From Bacteroidales bacterium (GTDB lineage: Bacteria > Bacteroidota > Bacteroidia > Bacteroidales > FEN-979): DNA of 64,000 nt. The position numbers and the translations under genes are program-made. The notes under the pieces are model-generated. The model made no database searches. It was given only the letters and a program-made list of their open reading frames with translations, and was not told the origin of the DNA. Positions within the stretch are counted from its first letter, which is position 1. Each line of letters starts with the position of its first letter. Below are positions 26,459-34,024 of this stretch, piece by piece. The stretch is taken from assembly GCA_023231005.1 (NCBI GenBank), contig JALNWG010000004.1, forward strand, positions 62,001-126,000, written 5' to 3'.

Positions 26459-26935
26459 TTACAGTTGGAACACGATGGTATATGTGCCATTGCTGTATGT
26501 TACCGGATAGTCTCCTTCTTTGATGGTGATTGGGGTAGCTGAGCCAAGCGCTTTGCTGGTTCCGGCCGAAAAGGTGTATGGATCAGAAAGGGTAATACTG
26601 TTTTTGTTTTTAAGGTATGGTAGGGTAGATCCTCCTTCATATTTATTCAGGGCACCTTCTGTGACTTCGATCACCAGTTGGTTTTTCCCATTCAGGTAAC
26701 CTCTTACCGGACACTTAGCCGTATTGGAGGAACCCATGCTTTCTTCCAATCCGGCGGTAACGTCAAAACAAATACCAAATCCTCTCAGACAATCCATTTT
26801 CGGACGATGGAATGTTATTTCAAATTTTACCCATAAACCGGCAGGAGTTGTGCAAACAGGAGCTAATTCAGCACCCGATACCCCTCTTGTATAGAGGAGC
26901 ATACCCAATAGAGAAAATAAAATAATCTTTTTCAT
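26459..26935 (-). CDS. Unrecognised small secreted protein with cysteines
   Basis: A 158-residue protein with a signal peptide (MKKIILFSLLGMLLYTRGVSG-AE). The mature protein has Cys residues in APVCTTPAG, KMDCLRGFGICFDVT and AKCPVRG, possibly forming disulfides outside the cytoplasm. It ends in beta-rich IKEGDYPVTYSNGTYTIVFQL. No T9SS sorting domain or lipobox is present, so it is predicted to be soluble in the periplasm or secreted. I do not recognise the family. The hairpin immediately downstream suggests a separate, possibly abundant transcript. Confidence 0.7.
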   Translation of the reverse strand: MKKIILFSLLGMLLYTRGVSGAELAPVCTTPAGLWVKFEITFHRPKMDCLRGFGICFDVTAGLEESMGSSNTAKCPVRGYLNGKNQLVIEVTEGALNKYEGGSTLPYLKNKNSITLSDPYTFSAGTSKALGSATPITIKEGDYPVTYSNGTYTIVFQL

Positions 26936-27249
26936 GATAATAATGTTTTACTGTTTTTTTATATTCTGTTAAATTACCCGATTACAGATTGCGGGGAACA
27001 GATGGATGTGGAGTTCTATTCAATCTCCCGAAAAGTAGTTCCTCTGAGGATCTACGTATTCATTTTGTTTTCTCAGTTCATAAATCAATTCCTCCTTTTT
27101 TTCATGTTTTTAATGCTTAATCGGGAAGAAAGGGAAAAGGTAATAGGGTAACCACAACTTTTTTTTAAAATAATTTCTAAAAAAATTATAATTCAATAAT
27201 TATCATTATTTTACATTTTTCTTTTGGAATTTATCTCAAAAATTTTTAG
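26936..27249. other. AT-rich intergenic region
   Basis: About 310 bases upstream of the GT5-like gene. Long A/T runs lie at 27160-27240. A short minus-strand frame (27020-27105) is too weak to call. No other feature seen. Confidence 0.5.
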
Positions 27250-27302
27250 TATCTTTGCAACCGTTTCTAAAGAAGCTCATTTTTCATGAGCAAGGTTGCA
27301 AA
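27250..27302 (+). promoter_or_regulatory. Promoter plus nested inverted repeats upstream of the GT5-like gene
   Basis: TATCTTTGC at 27250-27258 matches TAnnTTTG. It overlaps the left arm of a perfect 9-bp inverted repeat (TTTGCAACC 27254-27262 / GGTTGCAAA 27294-27302). Inside is a second hairpin, GCTCAT 27275-27280 / ATGAGC 27286-27291 with a 5-nt loop. The outer repeat spans the promoter, so it may act as an operator on DNA, while the inner hairpin would lie near the 5' end of the transcript. Confidence 0.6.
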
Positions 27303-27327
27303 CTGAAATAAAATTGTGAGGAGAATT

Positions 27328-28155
27328 ATGGAAAAAGCAAAAGTTTTATTTGTTGCACAGGAGATCACACCATATCTGAAAGAAAGTCCCTTGGGCATTA
27401 TCGGACGATACCTGCCCCAGGGAATCCAGGAAAAGGGAAGGGAAATACGCACCTTCATGCCACGGTATGGGAATATTAATGAACGTCGTAACCAATTACA
27501 TGAAGTGATCCGTTTATCGGGGATGAATTTGATCATCGATGACACAGATCACCCCCTGATTATTAAAGTGGCTTCAATCCAGCAAGCCCGTATGCAGATT
27601 TATTTTATCGATAACGAAGATTATTTTCAGCGGAAATATACGCTTCTCGACAAAAACAATAAATTTTTCTCCGATAATGATGAGCGGACCATCTTTTTTT
27701 CCAGGGGTGTTCTTGAAACGGTGAAAAAATTAGGATGGGGTCCTGATGTAGTTCATTGTCATGGCTGGATGACCAGTTTAATTCCGCTTTATATTAAAAA
27801 AGCATACTGTGATAATCCTTTGTTTACCGATACCAAAGTAATTTATTCGATTTATGATGACGACTTTGAAGAGTTGATGCATAAGGACTTCGCCAACAAA
27901 ATCAAACTTGAAGGCATCTCTTCGAAAGATCTCAAACACTATAAGAGCCCAAGCTACGTTAATATAATTAAAGCTGCGATCGATTTTTCAGATGGTGTGA
28001 TCCTGGGATCCCCAAAAGTTCACCCGGAACTAATTAAATATCTCCGGGATAGTGAAAAACCGTTTCTGGAGTTTCAGCCAATGGACCGTTACATAGATGC
28101 TTACAATGATTTCTATGAAGAGGTTCTGGTGAATGATCCTGTGGCTGTAGATTAA
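27328..28155 (+). CDS. Half-length glycogen/starch synthase-like protein (GT5 N-domain)
   Basis: A 275-residue protein from the ATG at 27328, preceded by AGGAG (unusually clear for this phylum); a GTG at 27316 is the alternative start. KVLFVAQEITPYLKESPLG, IRTFMPRYGNINERRNQLHEV and WGPDVVHCHGWMTSLIPLYIKK match the N-terminal Rossmann half of GT5 glycogen synthases. The C-terminal nucleotide-sugar-binding half is absent and the usual KTGGL ADP-glucose loop appears as KESPLG. Family members of this half size are widespread in Bacteroidota, so it is probably not a recent truncation; a synthase activity is doubtful. Upstream of a DUF4270 lipoprotein and glmS. Confidence 0.8.
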   Translation: MEKAKVLFVAQEITPYLKESPLGIIGRYLPQGIQEKGREIRTFMPRYGNINERRNQLHEVIRLSGMNLIIDDTDHPLIIKVASIQQARMQIYFIDNEDYFQRKYTLLDKNNKFFSDNDERTIFFSRGVLETVKKLGWGPDVVHCHGWMTSLIPLYIKKAYCDNPLFTDTKVIYSIYDDDFEELMHKDFANKIKLEGISSKDLKHYKSPSYVNIIKAAIDFSDGVILGSPKVHPELIKYLRDSEKPFLEFQPMDRYIDAYNDFYEEVLVNDPVAVD

Positions 28156-28179
28156 TGGTAACCTGCAAAAACAAAACGC

Positions 28180-29538
28180 TTGAAATCACTCTTTTTTAGC
28201 CTTCCCGCTTCTCTGCTGACGGGTATTCTTCTTCTTCTTCTTTTGTTTGCTTGTAAAAAAGATCCTTACGAGATCGGGATTGATCTTTTACCCCCCAGTG
28301 ACACCCTGCATCTAATGTCGACCGATACCTGCACCGTGAAAGCCTTTTCGGTGCGTCAGGATTCGGTACGAACCAACAACCCGGGAACCCTTATGCTGGG
28401 CTCAATAGCAGATCCTATATTCGGGAAAACCACCTGCAGCTTTTATTCCCAGGCCTTGCTTTCAACTGAAGGTGCCGATTTTGGAACGCTTCCGGTACTT
28501 GATTCGCTGGTACTTATGCTTTTTTATTCCGGATACCATGGAGATACCACAACGGAACAAAATGTCAAAGTTTATGAAATGAGCGATGACATTTGCGCCG
28601 ACAGCCTTTATTATTCAAATCAACAGGTACGTATCTATTCAACGGTGTTAGCCAATCAGAATTTTAAGCCGCATCCCAACGACAGTGTTACCGTGAGTGG
28701 AAAGAAGATGAAAGCCCACCTGCGTATCAACCTGAATAAACTGACCAATTGCCTGGGGAATAAAATTCTTTCTGCCCCATCCAGCGCTTTAGCTTCCAAT
28801 ACCGCTTTTATTAAATATTTAAAGGGATTGTATGTTGCCACCACTCCTGTTAACAGCAGGGGAGCCATGTTGAATTTTGAAACCTCCACAAGTCTTTCAA
28901 AATTGGTTGTCTATTTTCATGATGGCACCGATCCTTCGAACGACAGTCTTGATTTTGAGATGCCACTCAGTTCAAGCGCTGCCCGGTTCATCCATATTGA
29001 TCATAACGGTTATCTGGATGCCAGCCAGGAGCTGAAACGACAAATACTCAATCACGATTCTGCCCAGGGAGCGAATCAATTATTCCTGCAAGGATTGGGA
29101 GGGGTGAAAATAAAAGTCAAATTCCCATTCATGTCTAAATTTGGGAATGGGAAAGTTGTGGCCATCAACGATGCCATTCTCCGTTTTTACAATCCGGAAG
29201 CCGATACTTCATATTCCCCCCCGGCCACGCTTTACCTGATGCGTCAGGACAGCATTGGAAGAGTTGGATATGTGATCGATGAAAATGAAGGATCTTCTTA
29301 TTTTGGAGGAACCTATGATCAAACTACCCGTTCGTACTATTTCCGAATAACCCGTCACATGCAGAAAATGATGATGAACTATTACTCCAATCATTTTGAT
29401 CTGTATCTCATGGTCACCAATCCACTCTCAAATTCACTGGTTCCGGGCAGGGTCATCTTGAATGGCACCAATCCTTTACTGCCAGGTGCCCTCACCAACC
29501 GTTTTCAATTAAAAGTGACCTATACCATTTTGAATTAG
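28180..29538 (+). CDS. DUF4270 lipoprotein
   Basis: A 452-residue protein starting at TTG, with a signal peptide ending in the lipobox LLFAC. The mature N-terminus KKDPYEIGIDLLPPSD is characteristic of the DUF4270 family of Bacteroidota, whose members are beta-rich surface or outer-membrane lipoproteins of unknown function. The body contains the strand pattern LDSLVLMLFYSGYHGDT and a C-terminus ending FQLKVTYTILN. It follows the GT5-like gene by 24 bases and precedes glmS, a synteny common in the class. Confidence 0.85.
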   Translation: MKSLFFSLPASLLTGILLLLLLFACKKDPYEIGIDLLPPSDTLHLMSTDTCTVKAFSVRQDSVRTNNPGTLMLGSIADPIFGKTTCSFYSQALLSTEGADFGTLPVLDSLVLMLFYSGYHGDTTTEQNVKVYEMSDDICADSLYYSNQQVRIYSTVLANQNFKPHPNDSVTVSGKKMKAHLRINLNKLTNCLGNKILSAPSSALASNTAFIKYLKGLYVATTPVNSRGAMLNFETSTSLSKLVVYFHDGTDPSNDSLDFEMPLSSSAARFIHIDHNGYLDASQELKRQILNHDSAQGANQLFLQGLGGVKIKVKFPFMSKFGNGKVVAINDAILRFYNPEADTSYSPPATLYLMRQDSIGRVGYVIDENEGSSYFGGTYDQTTRSYYFRITRHMQKMMMNYYSNHFDLYLMVTNPLSNSLVPGRVILNGTNPLLPGALTNRFQLKVTYTILN

Positions 29539-29550
29539 TTTTTCTTTTGC

Positions 29551-29559
29551 TACTTTTGA
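29551..29559 (+). promoter_or_regulatory. Bacteroidota -7 element for glmS
   Basis: TACTTTTGA matches TAnnTTTG, 20 bases before the glmS ATG, leaving only a very short leader with no room for a glmS ribozyme. Confidence 0.55.
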
Positions 29560-29578
29560 TTCCTAAATAATATAAAAC

Positions 29579-31417
29579 ATGTGTGGAATTGTTGCTTATA
29601 TTGGGTCAAAGGAAGCATACCCTATTTTAATGAAAGGGCTTCACCGTTTGGAATACCGGGGTTATGACAGCGCCGGTGTTTGTTTGTTAAATGGAGATAT
29701 TCGGGTATTTAAATGCAAAGGAAAGGTCTCTGACCTTGAAAATGCTATTCAAAATGAAAATCTTTCCGGCACCATCGGAATGGCGCACACACGGTGGGCA
29801 ACCCATGGAGAACCCAACCAGATTAATGCCCATCCCCATTTTTCCGAAAATAAAACCCTCGCAATTATTCACAACGGGATCATTGAAAACTATTCTGTTC
29901 TTCGAAGTGAATTGAAAAACCGTGGTTACCATTTTGTCAGTGAAACAGATACCGAAGTTCTGATCTACCTCATCGAGGATATCAAGACCAACGAAAAGGT
30001 ATCGTTGGAAGAGGCGGTGCGCATTGCATTAAATCAAGTCATTGGTGCCTATGCAATTGTCATTCTGGCCAAAGATTCTCCCAATAAAATCATTGCTGCC
30101 CGCAAAGGCAGTCCCATGGTGATCGGAATTGGCAAAGAGGAGTTTTTTGTGGCCTCCGATGCTACTCCCCTGATCGAATATACCGATCACGTGGTCTATC
30201 TAAACGATGAAGAGATCGCCATCATTGAAAGGGACAAAGGCCTAAAGATCATAACAATAAAAAATAAAAATAAGACCCCTTACATCGAGAAACTCGAAAT
30301 GAGTTTGAATGAGATCGAAAAGGGAGGCTTTCCCCACTTCATGCTCAAGGAAATTTTCGAGCAGCCCCGGTCGATATACGACTCCATGCGTGGCCGTTTA
30401 CATGTTGATCAGGGGATTGTCACCCTGGGAGGTATTCAAAATTATGAGCAGAAAATATTAAACGCCAAACGCATTATCATTACGGCTTGTGGAACATCCT
30501 GGCATGCCGGTCTGGTAGGGGAATACCTCATTGAAGATCTTTCCCGGATCCCGGTTGAGGTGGAGTATTCGTCTGAATTCCGGTATCGTAATCCGGTATT
30601 GTCGGAGGGAGATGTGGTGATTGCCATCTCTCAATCCGGCGAAACAGCCGATACCCTGGCCGCCATCGAGTTAGCCAAACTCAAAGGAGCCACAGTTCTT
30701 GGTATCTGTAACGTAGTGGGTTCTTCGATTGCCCGTGCGACCCATGCCGGTGTATATACCCATGCCGGACCCGAAATCGGTGTTGCTTCCACCAAAGCAT
30801 TTACCGCCCAGGTGGCCGTTCTTACCCTTTTTGGTTTGTTGCTGGCTCAAAACAAAGGAACCATTCCAAAATCTCAATTCCAGAAAACGCTCTTGGAACT
30901 GGATGCCATTCCTGGTAAAGTTGAACGTATTCTGGCGATGGATGATAAAATCAAAGCGATTGCCAATATTTACAAGGATGTAAAAAATTCACTCTACCTG
31001 GGTCGCGGATATAATTTCCCGGTAGCTCTGGAAGGGGCGTTGAAGCTGAAAGAAATTTCATACATTCATGCAGAAGGATATGCCGCCGCCGAGATGAAAC
31101 ACGGTCCCATTGCATTGATCGATGAACACATGCCGGTGCTCTTTATTGCTACACGCCGGGGAATTTATGACAAAGTGATCTCCAACATCGAAGAGGTGAA
31201 AGCCCGTAAAGGAAAAATCATTGCGATCGTCACCGAAGGAGATGAATCGGTTAAAAAATTAGCCGACCATTTCATCGAAATCCCCGATACGGAAGAGATG
31301 CTGGTACCCATCCTTGCTACAATTCCCCTTCAGCTCCTCTCCTATCACATTGCCGTAATGCGCGGATGCAATGTTGACCAACCCCGTAACCTGGCAAAAT
31401 CAGTTACTGTGGAGTAG
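29579..31417 (+). CDS. glmS: Glutamine-fructose-6-phosphate aminotransferase (isomerizing)
   Basis: A 612-residue enzyme making glucosamine-6-phosphate from fructose-6-phosphate and glutamine, the first step to UDP-GlcNAc for peptidoglycan and LPS. The N-terminal nucleophile Cys2 (MCGIVAYIG, exposed after Met removal) starts the class II glutaminase domain; HTRWATHGEPNQINAHPH follows. Two SIS domains (ITACGTSWHAG, SQSGETADTLAA; GRGYNFPVALEGALKLKEISYIHAEG) and the C-terminus DQPRNLAKSVTVE are canonical. The length is standard. Confidence 0.97.
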   Translation: MCGIVAYIGSKEAYPILMKGLHRLEYRGYDSAGVCLLNGDIRVFKCKGKVSDLENAIQNENLSGTIGMAHTRWATHGEPNQINAHPHFSENKTLAIIHNGIIENYSVLRSELKNRGYHFVSETDTEVLIYLIEDIKTNEKVSLEEAVRIALNQVIGAYAIVILAKDSPNKIIAARKGSPMVIGIGKEEFFVASDATPLIEYTDHVVYLNDEEIAIIERDKGLKIITIKNKNKTPYIEKLEMSLNEIEKGGFPHFMLKEIFEQPRSIYDSMRGRLHVDQGIVTLGGIQNYEQKILNAKRIIITACGTSWHAGLVGEYLIEDLSRIPVEVEYSSEFRYRNPVLSEGDVVIAISQSGETADTLAAIELAKLKGATVLGICNVVGSSIARATHAGVYTHAGPEIGVASTKAFTAQVAVLTLFGLLLAQNKGTIPKSQFQKTLLELDAIPGKVERILAMDDKIKAIANIYKDVKNSLYLGRGYNFPVALEGALKLKEISYIHAEGYAAAEMKHGPIALIDEHMPVLFIATRRGIYDKVISNIEEVKARKGKIIAIVTEGDESVKKLADHFIEIPDTEEMLVPILATIPLQLLSYHIAVMRGCNVDQPRNLAKSVTVE

Positions 31418-31434
31418 TTTTACTTTTCATTTGT

Positions 31435-31530
31435 TCAATCATTTTCTTCATAGTAATAGGAATAGTCAATCCCTTTCATAAACATTTCGCGGTCGTCAAA
31501 AAAACGTATCGATATTTTCGCATTACTCAT
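31435..31530 (-). pseudogene. Short relic with Bro-N-like N-terminus
   Basis: A 31-codon frame starts MSNAKISIRFFDDRE, which resembles the N-terminus of Bro-N/antirepressor-type proteins (KISIRFFDDREVRAVWD...), then breaks into unrelated residues and stops. If right, it is a 5' fragment fused to other sequence by deletion, marking the left edge of the accessory island after glmS. The match is short and from memory. Confidence 0.3.
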
Positions 31531-31672
31531 AATTTGAACGTTACCGATATTGTCACTTTAAACTTTTCTGTCCAAATGTATGATCATTTATATCTTGTAG
31601 CTGCTGCCTGCTGTATCACATTACAATGATCGCCTGTCGGGTCACGCAGGGGAATTTCACGTCTGCTTCCTT

Positions 31673-31812
31673 ATTCAGTTAACGGTTGGCGGCTTTGCGC
31701 TCGGGCGGGTTTCGGAGCACAAAGTTGTCCAAAAATAATATAGTTTCTTTTAAATGCAAAACTGTCAAAGAGTGATGTCTGTAGCATGACGCAAAGCCCG
31801 TGTTATCTGTTC
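31673..31812. repeat. Imperfect inverted repeat, attC-like
   Basis: GGCTTTGCG (31691-31699) is repeated exactly in inverse as CGCAAAGCC (31790-31798). The outer flanks also mirror each other: CAGTTAAC on the left and, read in inverse on the right, CAGATAAC. The total fold is about 130 nt, with TAAC/GTTA ends. This resembles the shape of integron attC sites or cassette-end repeats, but core motifs (RYYYAAC/GTTRRRY) are not perfect. It lies directly upstream of the XRE gene. Confidence 0.45.
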
Positions 31813-31897
31813 GGGCATTTGTATCCGTTTTTATACTGTTACTCATAGTCCGTTGTTTGATAAGCTACATAAAAATAATTTTGCGATTTAGGATTTT

Positions 31898-32122
31898 ATG
31901 ATTATGAGTATCAAAGAAAAAGTAGGCAAGAGAATACGAGAATTGCGTCATGCAAAGGGTTTAAGTCAAGAAAAATTTTCGTTTGAATGCGAACTTGACC
32001 GAACTTACATTGCAAGTATTGAACAAGGCAAACGTAATGTTTCAATTGTAAATATAGAAAAAATTGCCAAAGCACTTGGTCTCACTGTAACTGAGTTTTT
32101 TGATTCAAATATTTTTCAATAA
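31898..32122 (+). CDS. XRE-family regulator, R-M controller-like
   Basis: A 74-residue protein that is a single helix-turn-helix domain: VGKRIRELRHAKGLSQEKFSFECELDRTYIASIEQGKRNVSIVNIEKIAKAL. The size and sequence fit small XRE regulators such as controller (C) proteins of restriction-modification systems. The next gene starts two bases after its stop, and a DNA methyltransferase is encoded convergently, which supports that role. It is AT- and Lys-rich compared with the flanking housekeeping genes, suggesting acquisition. Confidence 0.85.
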   Translation: MIMSIKEKVGKRIRELRHAKGLSQEKFSFECELDRTYIASIEQGKRNVSIVNIEKIAKALGLTVTEFFDSNIFQ

Positions 32123-32123
32123 T

Positions 32124-32372
32124 ATGATAAAAGTTAATGATTTTGTAGTTTTGATTGAAAAAATTAAAGATTTAGAGAAAAATTCCGTTGGGTTTGTAAA
32201 GAAAGTGAAATCAAACAAAGCGATAGTATTTTTCATTGGGAAACAAAAAGAAATTGATATTGAGTTTTCAAATATTAAATTTATTGACGTAAAAAAAACA
32301 GGCAGACCTAAAGGCATGGCAAAGGAGTTTCCTACCAATAAGTCAAAAGAGTTGTGGTTGTATCATTTCTAA
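32124..32372 (+). CDS. Short protein after the XRE gene, possibly a truncated restriction endonuclease
   Basis: An 82-residue protein from the ATG at 32124, two bases after the XRE stop, implying coupling. The sequence (MIKVNDFVVLIEKIKDL...KAIVFFIGKQKEIDIEF...IDVKKTGRPKG) has a small beta-rich N-domain and then ends KSKELWLYHF. The last 30 bases overlap the 3' end of the convergent methyltransferase gene, so the tail is likely an out-of-frame extension created by a deletion. Position suggests the N-terminal remnant of a restriction enzyme; this is inference, as no nuclease motif (PD-D/ExK, HNH) is present. Confidence 0.5.
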   Translation: MIKVNDFVVLIEKIKDLEKNSVGFVKKVKSNKAIVFFIGKQKEIDIEFSNIKFIDVKKTGRPKGMAKEFPTNKSKELWLYHF

Positions 32373-33137
32373 ACGCCTAATAGACAGTTCGGTGTATTCT
32401 TTTGAAATTTCCATACCAAGATAATTTCTTTTACTCAATTTTGCCATTTTGCAAGTTGTTCCTGATCCACTCATTGGGTCAAAAACTAAATCTCCTTCAT
32501 TAGTCCAACTCAAAATGTGGTCTTGTGCTAATTTTTCTGGAAATATTGCTGTATGTTGAAAAGCAATTTTGTCGTTCGTTGAGCCACCCAAACCTACTGC
32601 ATAGTCCCATATATTTGTCAATGTTTTTTCTTTTTTTAATTCAGCAACAACTTTGTTGTTAATTCCGTCTGCCTTTTTATTTGATACTAATTTTTCAAAA
32701 CCATATCGTGCTGTTTTGGTTTTCAATGGATTAAAAGTAAGAACTTTTTCTTTGGAGAATACGAACATAAACTCATAACAATTTGTATATGCGTTAGACC
32801 GCATAAATGGTGTATTTTTCTTACGATAAATCATTATATCGTGAACATTGAAACCTATTTCTTGAAAATAAAGACATTGTTTGAAGCTTGTTAAAGTTCT
32901 ATCTCCATTTTTAATTTTATCACCGACAACCCAAACTACAACACCACCTTTTTTCATTACACGAAATATCTCTTTGGCAATATTTTCAAAATCAAAATGA
33001 TAACCTGTGTAATCCCTCAAGTCATCATAGGGAGGAGAAGTAACAACCAAATTAACACATTCGCTCGGTAGTTCTTTCATCCCAACCAAACAATCTACGT
33101 TGTAAATATTGTTAATTTCGTATTTTCCTAAATTCAT
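32343..33137 (-). CDS. DNA methyltransferase, beta class (N4-cytosine or N6-adenine)
   Basis: A 264-residue enzyme with catalytic motif IV TSPPYDD at 33-39 (SPPY favours N4-cytosine but N6-adenine is possible), placed before the AdoMet-binding motif I DPMSGSGTTC (about 217-226). That order defines the beta class. VVVWVVGDKIKNG and the C-terminal KRNYLGMEISKEYTELSIRRLE complete the N6_N4_Mtase domain. It is intact, but its restriction partner appears missing or truncated, so it is probably an orphan methylase. AT-rich and flanked by relics. Confidence 0.88.
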   Translation of the reverse strand: MNLGKYEINNIYNVDCLVGMKELPSECVNLVVTSPPYDDLRDYTGYHFDFENIAKEIFRVMKKGGVVVWVVGDKIKNGDRTLTSFKQCLYFQEIGFNVHDIMIYRKKNTPFMRSNAYTNCYEFMFVFSKEKVLTFNPLKTKTARYGFEKLVSNKKADGINNKVVAELKKEKTLTNIWDYAVGLGGSTNDKIAFQHTAIFPEKLAQDHILSWTNEGDLVFDPMSGSGTTCKMAKLSKRNYLGMEISKEYTELSIRRLEMIQPQLF

Positions 33138-33531
33138 ATCCCGGCATTTTGAAAATACAAAAGTAATAAATTTTTTGGCATTTGATACTTATAATCTACT
33201 TTTTTGATTTTTTTAAGGAATGATTGTGTTGGACTTTTCTGTGGAATGAATTCGTTTTGCCTGACAGATAACAACTCGCTAAACGATCATTAGCGGGTCC
33301 ATTGTCATTATCAATGATACACGAGCATTTTTCAATCTATTATCTCACCCTTTTCCGGAATTGATTAGCCAAATCCAGAGGCACCTCCATTAAAGCGCCC
33401 TTAACTTTCCCCTACTAAATTACAAACTTTTATAGATTTAAAAACAATCCGATAAAAAAAAGAAGCCGCCCAAAACGAACGACTGCTTCGCAAACCATGT
33501 AATCAACAACGGTATTATGGCCAGGGCCTTT
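33138..33531. other. Gene-free AT-rich stretch
   Basis: About 390 bases between the methyltransferase start and the GH108 relic. No frame of note. A/T runs occur at 33175-33220 and 33430-33465. Confidence 0.5.
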
Positions 33532-33720
33532 CTAAATAAACTCATTTACCCTGTTCATCCAGCCTTTCTCAAACCGCTTTTGCGTCGGGTCGTTGCGAAT
33601 GATGTTCCGGATAAAGGCCACGCGGGAATTATACACTTTAATCAGAAATTGCCCGGGATTTTCATGGTTTAACCGGCCAATGGTGACAGGCCCGGCTATT
33701 CCGTCTGGCTCATTTTTCAA
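33532..33720 (-). pseudogene. C-terminal relic of a GH108-type muramidase
   Basis: A 62-codon frame reads KNEPDGIAGPVTIGRLNHEN, then FLIKVYNSRVAFIRNIIRNDP and KRFEKGWMNRVNEF. This is the C-terminal peptidoglycan-binding part of GH108 N-acetylmuramidases (phage endolysin-like zliS family), in which DGIAGPxT and FxxGWxxRV are conserved. The catalytic N-terminal half is missing; upstream the same frame has a TAG six codons before. A decayed lysozyme gene, perhaps of prophage origin. Confidence 0.65.
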
Positions 33721-33770
33721 CGCACACTATTTCAATTCATTGTCAACCAATAATTGTCGATTCCCGATTT

Positions 33771-34012
33771 TTTGTCCATCCTTTGTCCATCCTCTGTCCA
33801 TGCTTTGTCCATCCTCTGTCCATCCTTTGTCCATCCTTTGTCCATCCTCTGTCCATCCTTTCTCCCAATTAGGAAGCTATTAGGAAGCTATTAGGATCAT
33901 CCTTTGTCCATCCTCTGTCCATGCTTTGTCCATCCTCTGTCCATGCTTTGTCCATCCTTTGTCCATCCTCTGTCCATGCTTTGTCCATCCTTTGTCCATC
34001 CTCTGTCCATCC
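33771..34012. repeat. 11-bp tandem repeat array, 22 units in register
   Basis: Units are TTTGTCCATCC, TCTGTCCATCC and TCTGTCCATGC. Eight units (33771-33858) are followed by four divergent 11-bp units (33859-33902), two of them identical TAGGAAGCTAT, and then ten more units (33903-34012). The phase of 11 is kept across the interruption. Units are contiguous, without spacers. The array ends 12 bases from the stop of the antitoxin gene. Confidence 0.95.
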
Positions 34013-34024
34013 TTTGTGGGGAAA

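Noticed and set aside
27020..27105. Short minus-strand frame reading EELIYELRKQNEYVDPQRN
   Set aside because: Looks somewhat protein-like but is under 30 codons, has no ATG start and no recognised family; could be a relic, not supportable.
29560..29578. glmS ribozyme
   Set aside because: The -7 element leaves a leader of under 20 nt; the ribozyme needs about 150 nt and is not known in this phylum.
33771..34012. CRISPR array
   Set aside because: Repeats are only 11 bp, contiguous and without spacers; no cas gene is near. It is a minisatellite-type array.
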